A DNA stretch of 64,000 bases from Pseudanabaena sp. Chao 1811 (GCF_027942295.1 NZ_CP101416.1:1697501-1761500); one strand, 5' to 3'; positions 9,586 to 19,629 are shown, numbered from the stretch's first letter. The notes: generated by a model not told the origin, from the sequence alone. Made by a program: numbers and translations.

Positions 9586-10882
9586 ATAGGACTTTTTGTA
9601 ATGCCTTTTTAGTACGATTCCAAGCCCATGTCCCAAGGGCAAGCACAATCACACTAAAGGCGATTAAGACGATCTGAAACCCCAAAAATCCCTTCTCTCG
9701 CCCCCCAAATGTACTAGTGGAAATATCAAGGGCGATCGCAATTAGAGCAAGGGGTAAACTCGCCGCAATATTTTCGCCATTATTTAATAAACCAAATACT
9801 TTGCCCCGCATATTTTCAGGCGTATGTTCTTGGATTGCCGTTTGCATAGGAATCGCAATCATTGCCCCATGAATACCAATAAAACCTCCAACAGCTAGCC
9901 CCACCCATACATTAGATACAAAAGCAAACATCAATAGCCCGATCGCCATCCCGATAAAACCTACAAAGGGCAAGGGTCGATGGGCAAAGCGATCGCCAAA
10001 TTGCCCCAAAATAAACGCACCAATTGCTAAGCCAACACCTACCGAAGCAATAAAAAAACCAAAATCATCACGATTATTTGTGACCACTTCAGCCAAATTG
10101 AGGGATAGTTTTTGCATCGTTCCTAACACCGAATAGAGCAGAGTTAGCTGGATCATCGCTCCACCAATCAAATGATGATGCCTTACATATTTAAAACCAT
10201 CCTTTAAGTCTGACCAAATTCCCACCCCTTCTTTTTTCGGCTCAATTATTTCATCCTTGGGCAATATAAATAAAATGAGTCCCGACAAAATATAGATAGA
10301 ACCAAGCAAAAGCTCACGACTATATTCCCTCGCACTAGGAACAAGATGCATTGTCCATGTCAGCAATGGTGAACCGATCGCAAAGCCCACAATTAACGAA
10401 CCCACCATTGTGATCGTAAATAGAGCATTGGCTGGTAATAGATCGGACTTCGGCACGATCAAGGGAATTGCCGACTGTTCAGCAGGGGCAAAAAAGTTGG
10501 TAAGCGTAGAAATGATAAAAGTGATTAACAAAAGCACCATCAGCGAATGGGGCAGAAAGGGAATCACAAAAATACAAGCCCCCCGCAGAAAGTTGCATAA
10601 AATCATCACCTCACGTTTAGGATGCCAATCCACAAAAATTCCTGCGATCGAGCCTAAAAATACCGCAGGCAAAGTCATGGCAATCATGATCAATGACTCA
10701 CGGGTATTCACAGGTACAGGATAATCTTTGTAATCACTAGAAACAGCGATCGCAATTAGCAAGATCAGCACAATTTTATCGACCAGTTGCGACAGGATTT
10801 GCGCGATCCATAGTGCTAAAAATTGACGATTACGCAAAACTGTTAAATAGCCAGCAGTCGAATTCAGATCGGGTTGAGACAT
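9584..10882 (-). CDS. Major facilitator superfamily exporter
   Basis: The 432-residue inner-membrane protein has 10-12 hydrophobic helices. It opens with LRNRQFLALWIAQILSQLVD, typical of MFS_3/EntS-like drug or siderophore exporters. The loop 2-3 motif is seen as GIFVDWHPKREVMI and its second-half copy as GQFGDRFAHRPLP. The cytosolic central loop (about 215-235, PKDEIIEPKKEG) separates the halves. Substrate cannot be told from sequence. The start is the ATG at 10882; a TTG three bases upstream is less likely. No adjacent gene suggests a pathway. Confidence 0.9.
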   Translation of the reverse strand: MSQPDLNSTAGYLTVLRNRQFLALWIAQILSQLVDKIVLILLIAIAVSSDYKDYPVPVNTRESLIMIAMTLPAVFLGSIAGIFVDWHPKREVMILCNFLRGACIFVIPFLPHSLMVLLLITFIISTLTNFFAPAEQSAIPLIVPKSDLLPANALFTITMVGSLIVGFAIGSPLLTWTMHLVPSAREYSRELLLGSIYILSGLILFILPKDEIIEPKKEGVGIWSDLKDGFKYVRHHHLIGGAMIQLTLLYSVLGTMQKLSLNLAEVVTNNRDDFGFFIASVGVGLAIGAFILGQFGDRFAHRPLPFVGFIGMAIGLLMFAFVSNVWVGLAVGGFIGIHGAMIAIPMQTAIQEHTPENMRGKVFGLLNNGENIAASLPLALIAIALDISTSTFGGREKGFLGFQIVLIAFSVIVLALGTWAWNRTKKALQKVL

Positions 10883-10929
10883 CAATTAAGGTAGCTAAAG
10901 TAGCATTCAGAGAAATATTGTATAGCGAT

Positions 10930-10960
10930 CAGAAAGGCGGCGCGTTGCGCCGCCTTTCTG
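10930..10960. terminator. Hairpin upstream of the MFS gene, downstream of ftsW
   Basis: A perfect 14-bp stem (10930-10943 with 10947-10960) of mostly G-C pairs closes a GTT triloop with GC on each side. It probably terminates ftsW transcription on the minus strand, although only short T/A tracts adjoin. Confidence 0.75.
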
Positions 10961-10982
10961 AATTATTGAGGGTCTGTTCCAT

Positions 10983-12212
10983 TCATGAAAACTGCCTTCT
11001 TGTACCGAGCTTATCCTGACGTTTATTTTTGAGATCATTCCCCCCTTTTCCCCTAGCGATCGGAATGACTTCTGCTGACGACATTTCTCGCGCTGAGCGA
11101 ATTAGTAAACCTGCAATAAATAAACAAGATAGGGTTGAGCTACCACCATAGCTCAAAAAAGGAAATGGCAAGCCCGTGGTTGGTAACACTCCAGTTGCCA
11201 CACCCACATTCAAGATTGCCTGTACCACTATTAAAGATGTAGAGCCAAGGGCAATTAAGCGAATGACAGGATCTTTACATTTATAGGTCACGGACAAACC
11301 AATCGTGCCGTAAATCATGACCAACATCAACAAACAAATCCCACCAAACAAGCCAAATTCTTCTGCAAAAATGGCGAAGATAAAGTCTGTATATTGAATT
11401 GGGAGAAATAGCTTTTGTTGCGACAACCCAAAACCACTGCCCCACAAACCACCTGAACCGATCGCCATCAAACTCTGCACCAACTGATATCCATCTCCCG
11501 CTTGATCTTGCCAAGGATCAAGAAAGGACATAATCCGTCGTCGTTGATATTCCCGAAAAGTCACACTGGCTACAGCAACACAAGTACCTAAAGCTGCCGT
11601 CCCAAACATCTGAATGCTCGGTAAGCCTGCTCCTAACGCAATCAACCATAGCGTAATACCACAAAGCGCTGTTACGCTCAAACTGGGCTGCATCAAAATA
11701 CCGCCCAAAACCAACAAAAATATTACGATCCAGAAAGTTCGCGTTTTCCAATGGGTACGATTCCAATTGCCGAAAAGTTGGGCGGCTTGCAAAATCAAAA
11801 ATGGCTTGATTAACTCCGATGGTTGCAGCAAAAATGAGCTTGACCCCACTGACAGCCATCTTGTTGCTGCATTTCGCGTGGTTCCTAATCCTGGGATATG
11901 CGTCGCATATAGCAAAGCCAGAATAATAAATAAGAAGATTGGGCTAATTTTGAGCATGAACCGTAATGGCAAATGCACAATCCCGTTAAAAATCAATAAG
12001 CCGATCGCTGCCCAAGCCAATTGATATTTGAAATAAAGCGTGCCATCCTTGAAGGCAATATCCGCAACAGGATAGGATGCCGAGAAAAGCACAGCTAATC
12101 CTGCAAATAGCCACAAAAACGTCAGCCAGCGGAGGAGGCGAGCTTCTGTTGCCCATTTATCGACGGTGCGATCGAAAAAGGGGAAGGCTTGAAAAATTTG
12201 GAGGAGTTTCAC
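10983..12212 (-). CDS. ftsW: SEDS-family peptidoglycan polymerase FtsW
   Basis: The 409-residue polytopic protein has about ten hydrophobic helices. SEDS hallmarks are GLGTTRNAATRWLSVG followed by LQPSELIKP near residues 110-140, the large periplasmic loop with DPWQDQAGDGYQLVQSLMAIGSGG (about 228-255), FIFAIFAEEFGLFGG, and the late GLPFPFLSYGGSS. FtsW polymerises lipid II into septal glycan with a partner class B PBP at the divisome. The PFLSYGGSS and DGYQL patterns fit FtsW at least as well as RodA; without a neighbouring PBP the split rests on similarity only. Start GTG 12212; AATTTGGAGG is within the coding start, so the ribosome site is unclear. Confidence 0.88.
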   Translation of the reverse strand: MKLLQIFQAFPFFDRTVDKWATEARLLRWLTFLWLFAGLAVLFSASYPVADIAFKDGTLYFKYQLAWAAIGLLIFNGIVHLPLRFMLKISPIFLFIILALLYATHIPGLGTTRNAATRWLSVGSSSFLLQPSELIKPFLILQAAQLFGNWNRTHWKTRTFWIVIFLLVLGGILMQPSLSVTALCGITLWLIALGAGLPSIQMFGTAALGTCVAVASVTFREYQRRRIMSFLDPWQDQAGDGYQLVQSLMAIGSGGLWGSGFGLSQQKLFLPIQYTDFIFAIFAEEFGLFGGICLLMLVMIYGTIGLSVTYKCKDPVIRLIALGSTSLIVVQAILNVGVATGVLPTTGLPFPFLSYGGSSTLSCLFIAGLLIRSAREMSSAEVIPIARGKGGNDLKNKRQDKLGTRRQFS

Positions 12213-12358
12213 GGTTGCGTGGGGACTTGTGTATTTAAAAGCAAAGCAATATTTCGTGATGCTATTTTAACCACGATTTTTCGCGATCGCTGAAAACAAA
12301 AAATTATTTCTTGCAATTACTTGAAGAGAGACACGGCACAAAGCGCTATCCCTCTCCT

Positions 12359-12850
12359 TTATACGTGCAACTCAAAACTCAAGTTATAAAGTTTGCGTAA
12401 ATTACAGACCTCATAATCATTGATATTCGTGTCATGTAATTCCAGATTATAAAAATCAATAAATTCTTCTTCAAAAAGGGGACCAGCGTGCCAAGTGCCA
12501 GCATTGAGCTTGATGAAACAATTGCCTGTAATCCGAAATGCGGCAATTTGCTCTAAATTAATCTGATCGGTTGCTGATGCGGGGGCTACCGCCATAAACC
12601 ATTCCTTACCGCCAAGAGAGCCAAGACATTGTGTACATTGCTGATGCCGCGCCAAGCTCTGAAATTTCAAACCAACTTTGCGGAGATGCATGATGTAAAA
12701 ACGCGGAATCCCTGCCAAAGATAGCTGAGCATCCTTCTCATCAAATTGCTTACCATCGTCAGTAGGAAAAATCACCTGACCATAGGGCTGAAAGTTTTCA
12801 GGTGTGATTAATTGCGGAGTTAATTGAGTTGTTAAATTTGCGATCGCCAT
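12359..12850 (-). CDS. Ureidoglycolate lyase-like protein (AllA family)
   Basis: This 163-residue cupin-fold protein has AllA landmarks: an N-terminal LTPENFQPYGQVI, MHLRKVGLKFQSLARHQQCTQ in the middle, and LNAGTWHAGPLF with downstream acidic residues, as in the metal/substrate site. AllA releases urea from ureidoglycolate in allantoin breakdown. No other purine-catabolism gene is nearby, so the physiological substrate is uncertain. GGGAGG lies ten bases before the ATG at 12850; a TTG two codons upstream would leave only four bases. The DUF2283 gene starts upstream on the same strand and may be co-transcribed. Confidence 0.82.
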   Translation of the reverse strand: MAIANLTTQLTPQLITPENFQPYGQVIFPTDDGKQFDEKDAQLSLAGIPRFYIMHLRKVGLKFQSLARHQQCTQCLGSLGGKEWFMAVAPASATDQINLEQIAAFRITGNCFIKLNAGTWHAGPLFEEEFIDFYNLELHDTNINDYEVCNLRKLYNLSFELHV

Positions 12851-12865
12851 ATTCAAACTGCCTCC

Positions 12866-13117
12866 CTAAAAAGCGAGTTCAAAAATACTAAATAACTCCT
12901 TGAGATTTTGCTTGTCTTGCTCATCGAAAGGAAAAATGATGTTTTTAATTTGAGTGGGAGATCTTTGTTTAATACTTAAAATTTCCACACCAACTATCTT
13001 GTTTTGTTCATCAAAGTCACAAATAACCCCATCAGCCACTTCTTCTGACTCTACAATTTCTGTTTCTCGCATACGAATGTAAGCAGCATTAGCGATCGGG
13101 TCATATTCAACTCTCAT
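12866..13117 (-). CDS. DUF2283-family small protein, probable antitoxin-side partner
   Basis: The 83-residue protein has the DUF2283 pattern YDPIANAAYIRM, then a VADGVICDFDEQNKIVGVEIL core, and is acidic overall. DUF2283 genes are very often paired with DUF4258 genes. Here its ATG overlaps the DUF4258 stop by four bases (13114-13117), indicating translational coupling. The pair is commonly proposed as a toxin-antitoxin-like module, but the activity is unproven. It is followed closely by the AllA-like gene. Confidence 0.82.
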   Translation of the reverse strand: MRVEYDPIANAAYIRMRETEIVESEEVADGVICDFDEQNKIVGVEILSIKQRSPTQIKNIIFPFDEQDKQNLKELFSIFELAF

Positions 13118-13365
13118 AATTTCCCTCGCATTTTTCGATCAAAATATACTGAGACAACTTTATTAGGGATGACTTTCACATTATAAATGACCCGCAAAAC
13201 CCTATTGTCGTAATCAGTAATGGTTAACAGAGCATGTCGTAAATCAGGATCTTTGGAGTCTAATTCAACTTTTTGAGGTGCGCTTAAAGTCATCTTAATC
13301 CAATTCAAGGATATTTGGCGATCGCTAATCCTTAATTTTGCGTGTTCAGTTAGCTCAAAATCCAC
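13114..13365 (-). CDS. DUF4258-family small protein, probable toxin-side partner
   Basis: The 83-residue protein carries the DUF4258 start ELTEHAKLRISDRQIS and a core DNRVLRVIYNV, the latter reminiscent of RelE/MqsR-type small ribonuclease folds. Basic C-terminus (FDRKMRGKL). It is the first gene of a two-gene unit with DUF2283. A toxin role is inference from gene pairing; no catalytic residues can be assigned with confidence. Confidence 0.78.
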   Translation of the reverse strand: MDFELTEHAKLRISDRQISLNWIKMTLSAPQKVELDSKDPDLRHALLTITDYDNRVLRVIYNVKVIPNKVVSVYFDRKMRGKL

Positions 13366-13452
13366 GGGAAATTTTTAAATTTTGTGATGCGAATATGCGT
13401 AGCTTCAGGGTTTATTTCCCATAGACAATATCTAAATTATCTAATTTTTTAT

Positions 13453-13803
13453 TTAAGCCTGCTTGAGATTCAAAGCTTCAATCATGATCCGAATATTTTC
13501 AGCTTGAATTTTCACTGTTTCCGCTTGCAGTTGAGCCGAAATTGCATAGCGATCGGCAGTTGCACTTTGTTGTTTAGTGACTTCCTTGAGTTCGTGTAAC
13601 TCATCTTTTATATCCACCACATCAAGGGCAACCACATCACGTTGAGTGTAAAGATGCTCAATCAGGCTATCTAATCTACTATTGGTAGATCTCAATTCTT
13701 GATTAGTAGCACGTAATTCTTGGCGTAATGCTTGAGATTCTTCAGTTAAAGCAATCAAAGCACTCTCTACGCGATCTAGTCTATTGTTTATTTCTTGAGT
13801 CAT
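13453..13803 (-). CDS. Coiled-coil protein of unknown function
   Basis: The 116-residue protein is almost entirely coiled coil: heptads run through NNRLDRVESALIALTEESQALRQ, two near-repeats of ELRATNQ/ELRSTNS, and KDELHELKEVTKQQ to the C-terminal helix. No enzymatic motif. The start ATG at 13803 has GGGAG six bases upstream; a longer reading frame to 13935 exists but would overlap the end of the downstream-facing hydroxylase gene and lacks a ribosome site. Such short helical proteins recur in cyanobacteria; function unknown. Confidence 0.72.
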   Translation of the reverse strand: MTQEINNRLDRVESALIALTEESQALRQELRATNQELRSTNSRLDSLIEHLYTQRDVVALDVVDIKDELHELKEVTKQQSATADRYAISAQLQAETVKIQAENIRIMIEALNLKQA

Positions 13804-13832
13804 TTTTAGCTCCCTTGGCTCACAACTCAATT

Positions 13833-15053
13833 CTATACCTGATGTAAGCCCATCATAAAGTACATCAAAATGCGCTTGAGAGGCGCAATTTGCAAAAGGA
13901 GCAACCCAAAGCGGCGTAAGACTTTGAAGAACCAATTATGGTTAGAAAAGAGGATGTTAGAAATATGTGTCAGCAAAATCACACCGAGGTTATCCCACTT
14001 ACGTTTGGATTCGTAACGCTTTAGGACAGCGATCGCGCCGAGATCTTCTTTGTTTTGATGAGCAGCTTTTAACACCTTGGCTAAAGCATTGACATCACGA
14101 ATACCGAGATTCATGCCCTGCCCTGCGATCGGGTGCGTGGTATGCGCCGCATCACCAATTAAGGCTAAACGGGACTGGATATATGTCTGGCTATGCATCC
14201 AACGGGGAACATAGTTGGCGCGTTCACGGGAAATTACTTTAATCTTGCCGAGCTTTTCCATGAGGGGATTACCAAAACGTTGAGTTAACTCTTGGAGAAA
14301 TGTCGATTCATCGAGGGCAAGCAGATGGGGCGTTTCCTCAGTAGTGGCAGTCCAGACGATACAAGAGCGATCGCTACCGAGTGGCAAAATTGCGAAGGGT
14401 CCACTGGGCTGAAATCTTTCATGGGCAAAATTTTGGTGAGGCTTTTCTGACTGAATCGTAGTGACGATGCAGGTTTGTTCGTATGGGCGTTGATCGATCG
14501 CAATATTGGCTAATTGCCGTACTAGCGATCGCCCACCATCGGCTCCCACTAATAATTTTGTTTCTAGATATTGCTCACCAATGTCGGAGCTTATTTTTAC
14601 GCGCATGACATTGCGCTCTGTGACCTCCTCAATATCTAAAATTTTGGCAGGACAAATTAATTCCAAATTTTGACATTCCCGCGCAAATTCCCAGAGCGAA
14701 GCCAAGGTCACTGAATTTTCGACAATATAGCCTAAGGCTTCTTGCCCCATATCTTCGCGCCGCAATTGCACCTGATAGGGCAGATCACCTTCTGAGACTT
14801 GGATCGCGTGCATCGGTGTAACTCCACGACGCTGCATCCCACCCCACACACCGATATTTTGCCAAATCTGGCTCGATCCATAGGCGATCGCACTGGCGCG
14901 ACCATCGGCAGTAAATTCTCCGCGCAAGAAATTACCATTAGCCTCAATAATTCCCACTTTGAGATCACGGGTTGCCGCGCAGTTCTTATCACCTAGCGCA
15001 CAAGCTAAACTCGCGCCCACCATACCCGCACCAACAATTAGTACATCAAACAT
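13833..15053 (-). CDS. FAD-dependent hydroxylase, UbiH/Coq6 family
   Basis: The 406-residue flavoprotein has the Rossmann GxGxxG start (DVLIVGAGMVGASLACAL, residues 3-20), the middle DG motif (GADGGRSLVRQ near 215) and the second FAD motif LIGDAAHTTHPIAGQGMNLG (near 310). UbiH-type enzymes hydroxylate aromatic quinone precursors. In cyanobacteria the homologue is generally annotated as UbiH-like, with possible roles in quinone metabolism, but its substrate is not certain. The coiled-coil gene starts 29 bases after its stop, and the two may be co-transcribed. Confidence 0.88.
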   Translation of the reverse strand: MFDVLIVGAGMVGASLACALGDKNCAATRDLKVGIIEANGNFLRGEFTADGRASAIAYGSSQIWQNIGVWGGMQRRGVTPMHAIQVSEGDLPYQVQLRREDMGQEALGYIVENSVTLASLWEFARECQNLELICPAKILDIEEVTERNVMRVKISSDIGEQYLETKLLVGADGGRSLVRQLANIAIDQRPYEQTCIVTTIQSEKPHQNFAHERFQPSGPFAILPLGSDRSCIVWTATTEETPHLLALDESTFLQELTQRFGNPLMEKLGKIKVISRERANYVPRWMHSQTYIQSRLALIGDAAHTTHPIAGQGMNLGIRDVNALAKVLKAAHQNKEDLGAIAVLKRYESKRKWDNLGVILLTHISNILFSNHNWFFKVLRRFGLLLLQIAPLKRILMYFMMGLHQV

Positions 15054-15451
15054 GAGTTAAATTATTACTCCTACTACTCCAAGAGAAGATACTTTGCGTT
15101 CTCCCTTGATTATCAATGGTTCTAGTTGAATAGAAGGCACAAAGCGTCTTTTTTTGATTGCTCGATAGCTTTACCTCAAGAGCGTAAAACTTCGTGTTCT
15201 CTCTTCATTATGGACGCTTTGTAAAGAAATATTGCAGAAGTATAGATATTTTTAACTAGAGCGCTCACAAATGATAACCAAAAAATTACTAGCAGATTCC
15301 TAGCAAATTACTAGCAAAACAGGCTACAACTAACAAACGGGTAGGCTGGTATGGTATAGAAAACAATAGAGATTTTATGCTTGCTTCTTGCCATGAGATT
15401 TCAGCACAGCAGGAAAATTTTGGACTAGAAAGAAATATTGGAGAAAGTTGG
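15054..15451. other. Intergenic region between the hydroxylase and ppc
   Basis: About 400 bases without a credible gene. It contains AAGCGT/ACGCTTT half-palindromes (15135-15220) that look like decayed hairpin repeats, and three CTAGCA repeats spaced 11 bp apart (listed separately). It must hold the divergent promoters of both genes; none stands out. Confidence 0.5.
15283..15316. promoter_or_regulatory. Three CTAGCA repeats at 11-bp spacing upstream of ppc
   Basis: CTAGCA occurs at 15289, 15300 and 15311, exactly one helical turn apart. The outer two are part of an exact 12-bp direct repeat AAATTACTAGCA. It lies about 135 bases before the favoured ppc start. The layout suggests a DNA-binding site for a regulator, but no known operator is recognised. 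Confidence 0.45.
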
Positions 15452-18379
15452 ATGAGTTCCCCAGCAGCACTGTCAGCGTCATTAGTACAGATTGTCAACA
15501 TTGAGAGCGATCTGCGTGCCGCCAATTCTCGTCTGCGATATCGTCTCAAGCTCGTCGAGGATTTGTGGGAATCAGTCCTATTAAGAGAAAGCGGTCAAGA
15601 ACTAGTTGATTTATTGAGGCAACTGCGGGCGATGTGTTCACCAGAGGGGCAAGCCCCTGAATACCCTGCGGAAGAAGTGCTAAAGGTGGTTGAAAGTCTA
15701 GATTTACACCAAGCAACCACAGCCGCTAGAGCCTTTGCTTTATTTTTTCAACTCATTAATATTGTTGAACAAGATCATGAGCAGGAACAAACTAGCATCT
15801 ATCGGGTTAGTCCGATCAATAGCGAAACCGAATATCCCGTTGGTACCTTTCGCTGGCTATTTCCTGAACTGAAAAAGCTCAATGTACCACCACGTCAAAT
15901 CCAAAAGATCCTAGACAATCTTGATATTCGCCTCGTCTTCACTGCCCACCCTACGGAAATTGTGCGCCATACCATTCGAGAGAAGCAGCGCACGATCGCC
16001 AAGATGCTCAAGGAATTAGATCGCTTAATCGGCTTTCGTGGCGATGAAGCTGTCACCCAAGCGATCGCTATGAACTGGGAAGCAGCCTCATTACAAGACC
16101 AAATAGCAGAGGAAATCCGTCTCTGGTGGCGCACTGATGAGCTAAACCAAATTAAGCCCACTGTTTTAGACGAAGCCGACTACACCCTACATTATTTTGA
16201 GGAAGTTTTATTTGATGCGATCCCAGTTCTTTACGATCGCATTGCCTCCGCAATTTCTGTAACTTTTCCGAAACTAAAGTTACCGCGCTATGACTTTTGC
16301 AAATTTGGTTCATGGGTTGGCAGCGATCGCGATGGCAATCCCTATGTCACCCCCGAAGTCACATGGCAAACCGCCTGCTATCAACGCAATCTAGTTTTAA
16401 ACAAATATATTAAGTCCGTAGATCGCCTCAGCCGTTTACTGTCACTATCCCAAAGCCTCAGTGATGTCTCTCAAGATTTACTAGACTCCCTTGGTGATGA
16501 CCAAATCCATTTACCTGAAATTTACGAGAAATATTCGATCAAATTCCGCCAAGAGCCTTATCGACTCAAACTCGCCTACATCAAAAATAGACTAGAGAGA
16601 ACGCGCGATCGCAATCAAAAGCTTCGCCATAGCGGTTGGCAAGCCTCGGAAATGGAATTGTCTACCAAAGGGCAAGAGCATCAGCTATATACCAATGTTG
16701 CCGACTTCTTATCAGAGTTAAAGCTAGTTCAAGCCAGTTTAATCGAAACCAAACTCAATCCGAAGCCCCTTGAGAATCTGATCCGCCAAGTTGAGGTCTA
16801 TGGTTTTCACCTAGCACACCTTGATATTCGCCAAGAAAGTACGCAGCATAGCAATACGATCACCGAAATTGCCGAGACCTTGCAACTTTTACCCAAGCCT
16901 TACGATGAACTCACTGAAGTAGAAAAGGTGACTTGGTTAACGCAAGAGCTAAAAACGCGCCGCCCAATGATCCCTGCCAATCTAAACTTTAGTACCAAAA
17001 CCAACGAGATTATTGAGACATTTCGGATGGTGGCAAAGGTTCAACAGGAATTTTCCGTAGAAATTTGCAACAACTACGTGATCAGTATGAACCGTAGTGT
17101 CAGCGATATTCTTGAAGTATTGCTCCTCGCCAAGGAAGCAGGACTCTACGACCCTGCTACAGGCAAAGGCTCCCTCAGCATTGCCCCCCTCTTTGAAACG
17201 GTCGAGGACTTGCAAAGCGCACCGCCAATTATGACGGAGTTGTTTGAATTGCCCCTCTATCGCGCCTATCTTGAAAGTCACGATCATCTACAAGAGGTGA
17301 TGCTGGGCTATTCTGACAGCAACAAAGATTCAGGATTTTTGAGTAGTAACTGGGAAATTTATAAAGCCCAGCGGGCGCTGCAAGATGTTTGCCAAAAATA
17401 TCAGGTGGAACTACGGATGTTTCATGGACGTGGCGGCTCAGTTGGACGTGGTGGTGGCCCGACCTATGAGGCAATCTTGGCGCAACCCGGTCGCAGCATC
17501 GAAGGCAGGATCAAGATCACCGAACAGGGTGAAGTACTTGCCTCAAAGTATTCATTGCCCGAAATCGCTCTTTACAACCTCGAAACGATCACCACAGCAG
17601 TTATTCAAGCTGCCCTATTACCCAGTAGCACCGATACCCTCGATTGCTGGCTGGACACGATGGAAGAAATTTCTAAGCGATCGCGCCAAGTGTATCGCCA
17701 TTTAATTTACGAGCAGCCGAATCTGGTGGAATTTTTTCACCAAGTTACGCCGATCGAAGAAATTAGCCAGTTACAAATCAGCTCCCGTCCTGCCCGTCGT
17801 GCGGGTAAGCGCGATCTTGGCAGTCTCAGAGCCATTCCTTGGGTATTTAGTTGGACACAAAGCCGCTTTTTATTACCCTCTTGGTATGGCATCGGTGCAG
17901 CCCTAGAAGAATTTCTCCAAGAAAACCCCGACGGGCATTTGTCACTATTGCAATATTTCTACAGCAAATGGCCATTCTTTAAAACGGCGATCTCCCGTGT
18001 CGAGATGACGATCGCCAAAACCGATCTGCAAATCGCCCATCACTACATGCGAGAGCTAACTAAAGAGGGTTACGAGGAAGCCTTTGTCGAAATATTTGCG
18101 GAAATCACCGAAGAGTTTCAACGCACACGCAAAGTACTGCAATTGATCACAGGTCAAAAACAAATGCTAGATAGCGATCGCGATCTCCAAAGATCAGTGC
18201 AGCTCCGCAATGGCTCAATTGTGCCACTTGGATTTATTCAAGCATCTTTACTCAAGCGTCTCCGTCAACATCGTCCTGATACCGTCGATCTGCGATCGCG
18301 CTATTCCAAGAACGAGCTATTACGTGGGGCATTACTCACTATTAACGGCATTGCGGCAGGTATGCGGAATACAGGTTGA
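15452..18379 (+). CDS. ppc: Phosphoenolpyruvate carboxylase
   Basis: The roughly 975-residue enzyme adds bicarbonate to PEP to form oxaloacetate, the anaplerotic and C4-acid entry into the TCA cycle. Catalytic blocks are clear: [13 protein letters not shown] (catalytic His), [43 protein letters not shown] and the invariant C-terminus RNTG. Start: an ATG at 15452 with GGAG eight bases upstream puts about 29 residues before RYRLK, as in Synechocystis; an in-frame ATG at 15377 would add 25 residues (1,000 total) and cannot be excluded. No plant-type N-terminal phosphorylation motif is obvious. A hairpin terminator follows. Confidence 0.96.
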   Translation: MSSPAALSASLVQIVNIESDLRAANSRLRYRLKLVEDLWESVLLRESGQELVDLLRQLRAMCSPEGQAPEYPAEEVLKVVESLDLHQATTAARAFALFFQLINIVEQDHEQEQTSIYRVSPINSETEYPVGTFRWLFPELKKLNVPPRQIQKILDNLDIRLVFTAHPTEIVRHTIREKQRTIAKMLKELDRLIGFRGDEAVTQAIAMNWEAASLQDQIAEEIRLWWRTDELNQIKPTVLDEADYTLHYFEEVLFDAIPVLYDRIASAISVTFPKLKLPRYDFCKFGSWVGSDRDGNPYVTPEVTWQTACYQRNLVLNKYIKSVDRLSRLLSLSQSLSDVSQDLLDSLGDDQIHLPEIYEKYSIKFRQEPYRLKLAYIKNRLERTRDRNQKLRHSGWQASEMELSTKGQEHQLYTNVADFLSELKLVQASLIETKLNPKPLENLIRQVEVYGFHLAHLDIRQESTQHSNTITEIAETLQLLPKPYDELTEVEKVTWLTQELKTRRPMIPANLNFSTKTNEIIETFRMVAKVQQEFSVEICNNYVISMNRSVSDILEVLLLAKEAGLYDPATGKGSLSIAPLFETVEDLQSAPPIMTELFELPLYRAYLESHDHLQEVMLGYSDSNKDSGFLSSNWEIYKAQRALQDVCQKYQVELRMFHGRGGSVGRGGGPTYEAILAQPGRSIEGRIKITEQGEVLASKYSLPEIALYNLETITTAVIQAALLPSSTDTLDCWLDTMEEISKRSRQVYRHLIYEQPNLVEFFHQVTPIEEISQLQISSRPARRAGKRDLGSLRAIPWVFSWTQSRFLLPSWYGIGAALEEFLQENPDGHLSLLQYFYSKWPFFKTAISRVEMTIAKTDLQIAHHYMRELTKEGYEEAFVEIFAEITEEFQRTRKVLQLITGQKQMLDSDRDLQRSVQLRNGSIVPLGFIQASLLKRLRQHRPDTVDLRSRYSKNELLRGALLTINGIAAGMRNTG

Positions 18380-18388
18380 TCCCTATTG

Positions 18389-18416
18389 ATAGAAAGCACC
18401 CTAGGGGTGCTTTCTA
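18389..18416 (+). terminator. Terminator of ppc
   Basis: A 13-bp stem (ATAGAAAGCACCC / GGGTGCTTTCTAT) lies ten bases after the ppc stop codon, with T-rich sequence after it. Confidence 0.82.
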
Positions 18417-18494
18417 TTTAGAGCGCAAAGCGTTATACATCCATGTTACGATTTTGGACAAACTGAGCGTGTTTATTGAGCGTGTGTGAGGAGT

Positions 18495-19544
18495 ATGAGC
18501 CCCAATCGTAATTTCCACGATCCCATAAGGGTTGGTGTCATTGGTATCGGTAATATGGGGCAGCATCATGCAAGAGTCCTCAGCTTGCTCAAGGATGCAG
18601 AATTGATTGGTGTTTCCGATGTCAGTGTAGAGCGTGGGCGTGATACAGCAAACAAACACCGTGTACTTTATTTTGAAGACTACCGCGAACTCTTACCCCT
18701 CGTTGATGCAGTTTGTATCGCCGTTCCCACTCGCCTACATTACGATGTTGGCACAACTTGCCTGAAGGCTGGCGTACATGTGCTGATCGAAAAGCCGATC
18801 GCCGCCACCATCGAAGAAGCCGAAGCCTTAGTTAAAATTGCTGCCGACCATAACCGTATTCTCCAAGTTGGCCATATTGAAAGATTTAACCCCGCTTTCC
18901 AAGAACTCAGCAAAGTTTTAAAGCATGAGACGATTTTAGCGATCGAAGCCGATCGCATGAGTCCCTATTCCCAAAGGGCAAATGATGTCTCGGTCGTATT
19001 CGATTTGATGATCCACGATATTGATCTGATCCTTGAACTAGTACCATCAGCGATCGTGCGCGTCTCCGCTCATGGTAATCGCGTTTCCCCAGAATCCAGC
19101 TATCTCGACTATGTAACCGCTACCATCGGTTTTGAAAATGGCGTAATCGCTACGCTTACCGCCAGCAAAGTTACCCATCGCAAAAAGCGCAAAATCACGG
19201 CTCACTGTACCAACTCCCTCACCGAGTCCGATTTCCTCAATAACGAAATTTTGATTCACCGTCAAACTACAGCCAACTGGACAACCGATTACGGACAAGT
19301 CCTCTATCGTCAAGATGGCTTCATCGAAAAAGTCTATACCAGCAACATTGAGCCACTGCACGCCGAACTAGAGCATTTTGTTGCCTGTGTTCGTGATAAG
19401 GCACAACCCTCCGTCGGCGGTGATCAAGCTTTAAAAACCCTCCGTCTCGCTAGTCTGATCGAACAAACAGCGATCGATGGTCAAGTCTGGAGAAGTTGTG
19501 ATTTGCAATTACGCGAGGTTGCCACCGCAGGAAATTATTCCTAA
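18495..19544 (+). CDS. Gfo/Idh/MocA-family NAD(P)-dependent oxidoreductase
   Basis: The 349-residue protein has an N-terminal Rossmann fold (VGVIGIGNMGQHHARVL, GxGxxG) and the family motif EKPIA (VLIEKPIAAT near residue 100). The C-terminal alpha/beta dehydrogenase domain includes FDLMIHDIDLIL with the catalytic-region HDID. Members oxidise or reduce sugars, inositols or related polyols. The sequence resembles the branch that includes UDP-N-acetylglucosamine 3-dehydrogenases, but no companion aminotransferase or acyltransferase is nearby. Start uncertain: ATG 18495 is preceded at once by GAGGAG, very close; GTG 18486 would add three residues. Confidence 0.85.
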   Translation: MSPNRNFHDPIRVGVIGIGNMGQHHARVLSLLKDAELIGVSDVSVERGRDTANKHRVLYFEDYRELLPLVDAVCIAVPTRLHYDVGTTCLKAGVHVLIEKPIAATIEEAEALVKIAADHNRILQVGHIERFNPAFQELSKVLKHETILAIEADRMSPYSQRANDVSVVFDLMIHDIDLILELVPSAIVRVSAHGNRVSPESSYLDYVTATIGFENGVIATLTASKVTHRKKRKITAHCTNSLTESDFLNNEILIHRQTTANWTTDYGQVLYRQDGFIEKVYTSNIEPLHAELEHFVACVRDKAQPSVGGDQALKTLRLASLIEQTAIDGQVWRSCDLQLREVATAGNYS

Positions 19545-19555
19545 AAAGATTCATC

Positions 19556-19586
19556 AAAAGGAACTTACCAAAGCCAAGTTCCTTTT
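19556..19586 (+). terminator. Terminator after the Gfo/Idh/MocA gene
   Basis: An 11-bp stem (AAAAGGAACTT / AAGTTCCTTTT) with a 9-base loop starts 12 bases after the stop codon and ends in T-rich sequence. Confidence 0.82.
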
Positions 19587-19629
19587 ATATCTCTCACCCA
19601 TTAGCATGATTCTCTAGAGATAGAAACCA

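Noticed and set aside
13804-13935. Longer N-terminus for the coiled-coil gene (start 13935)
   Set aside because: It would overlap the end of the hydroxylase gene by more than 100 bases. The GGGAG six bases before the ATG at 13803 explains the start better.
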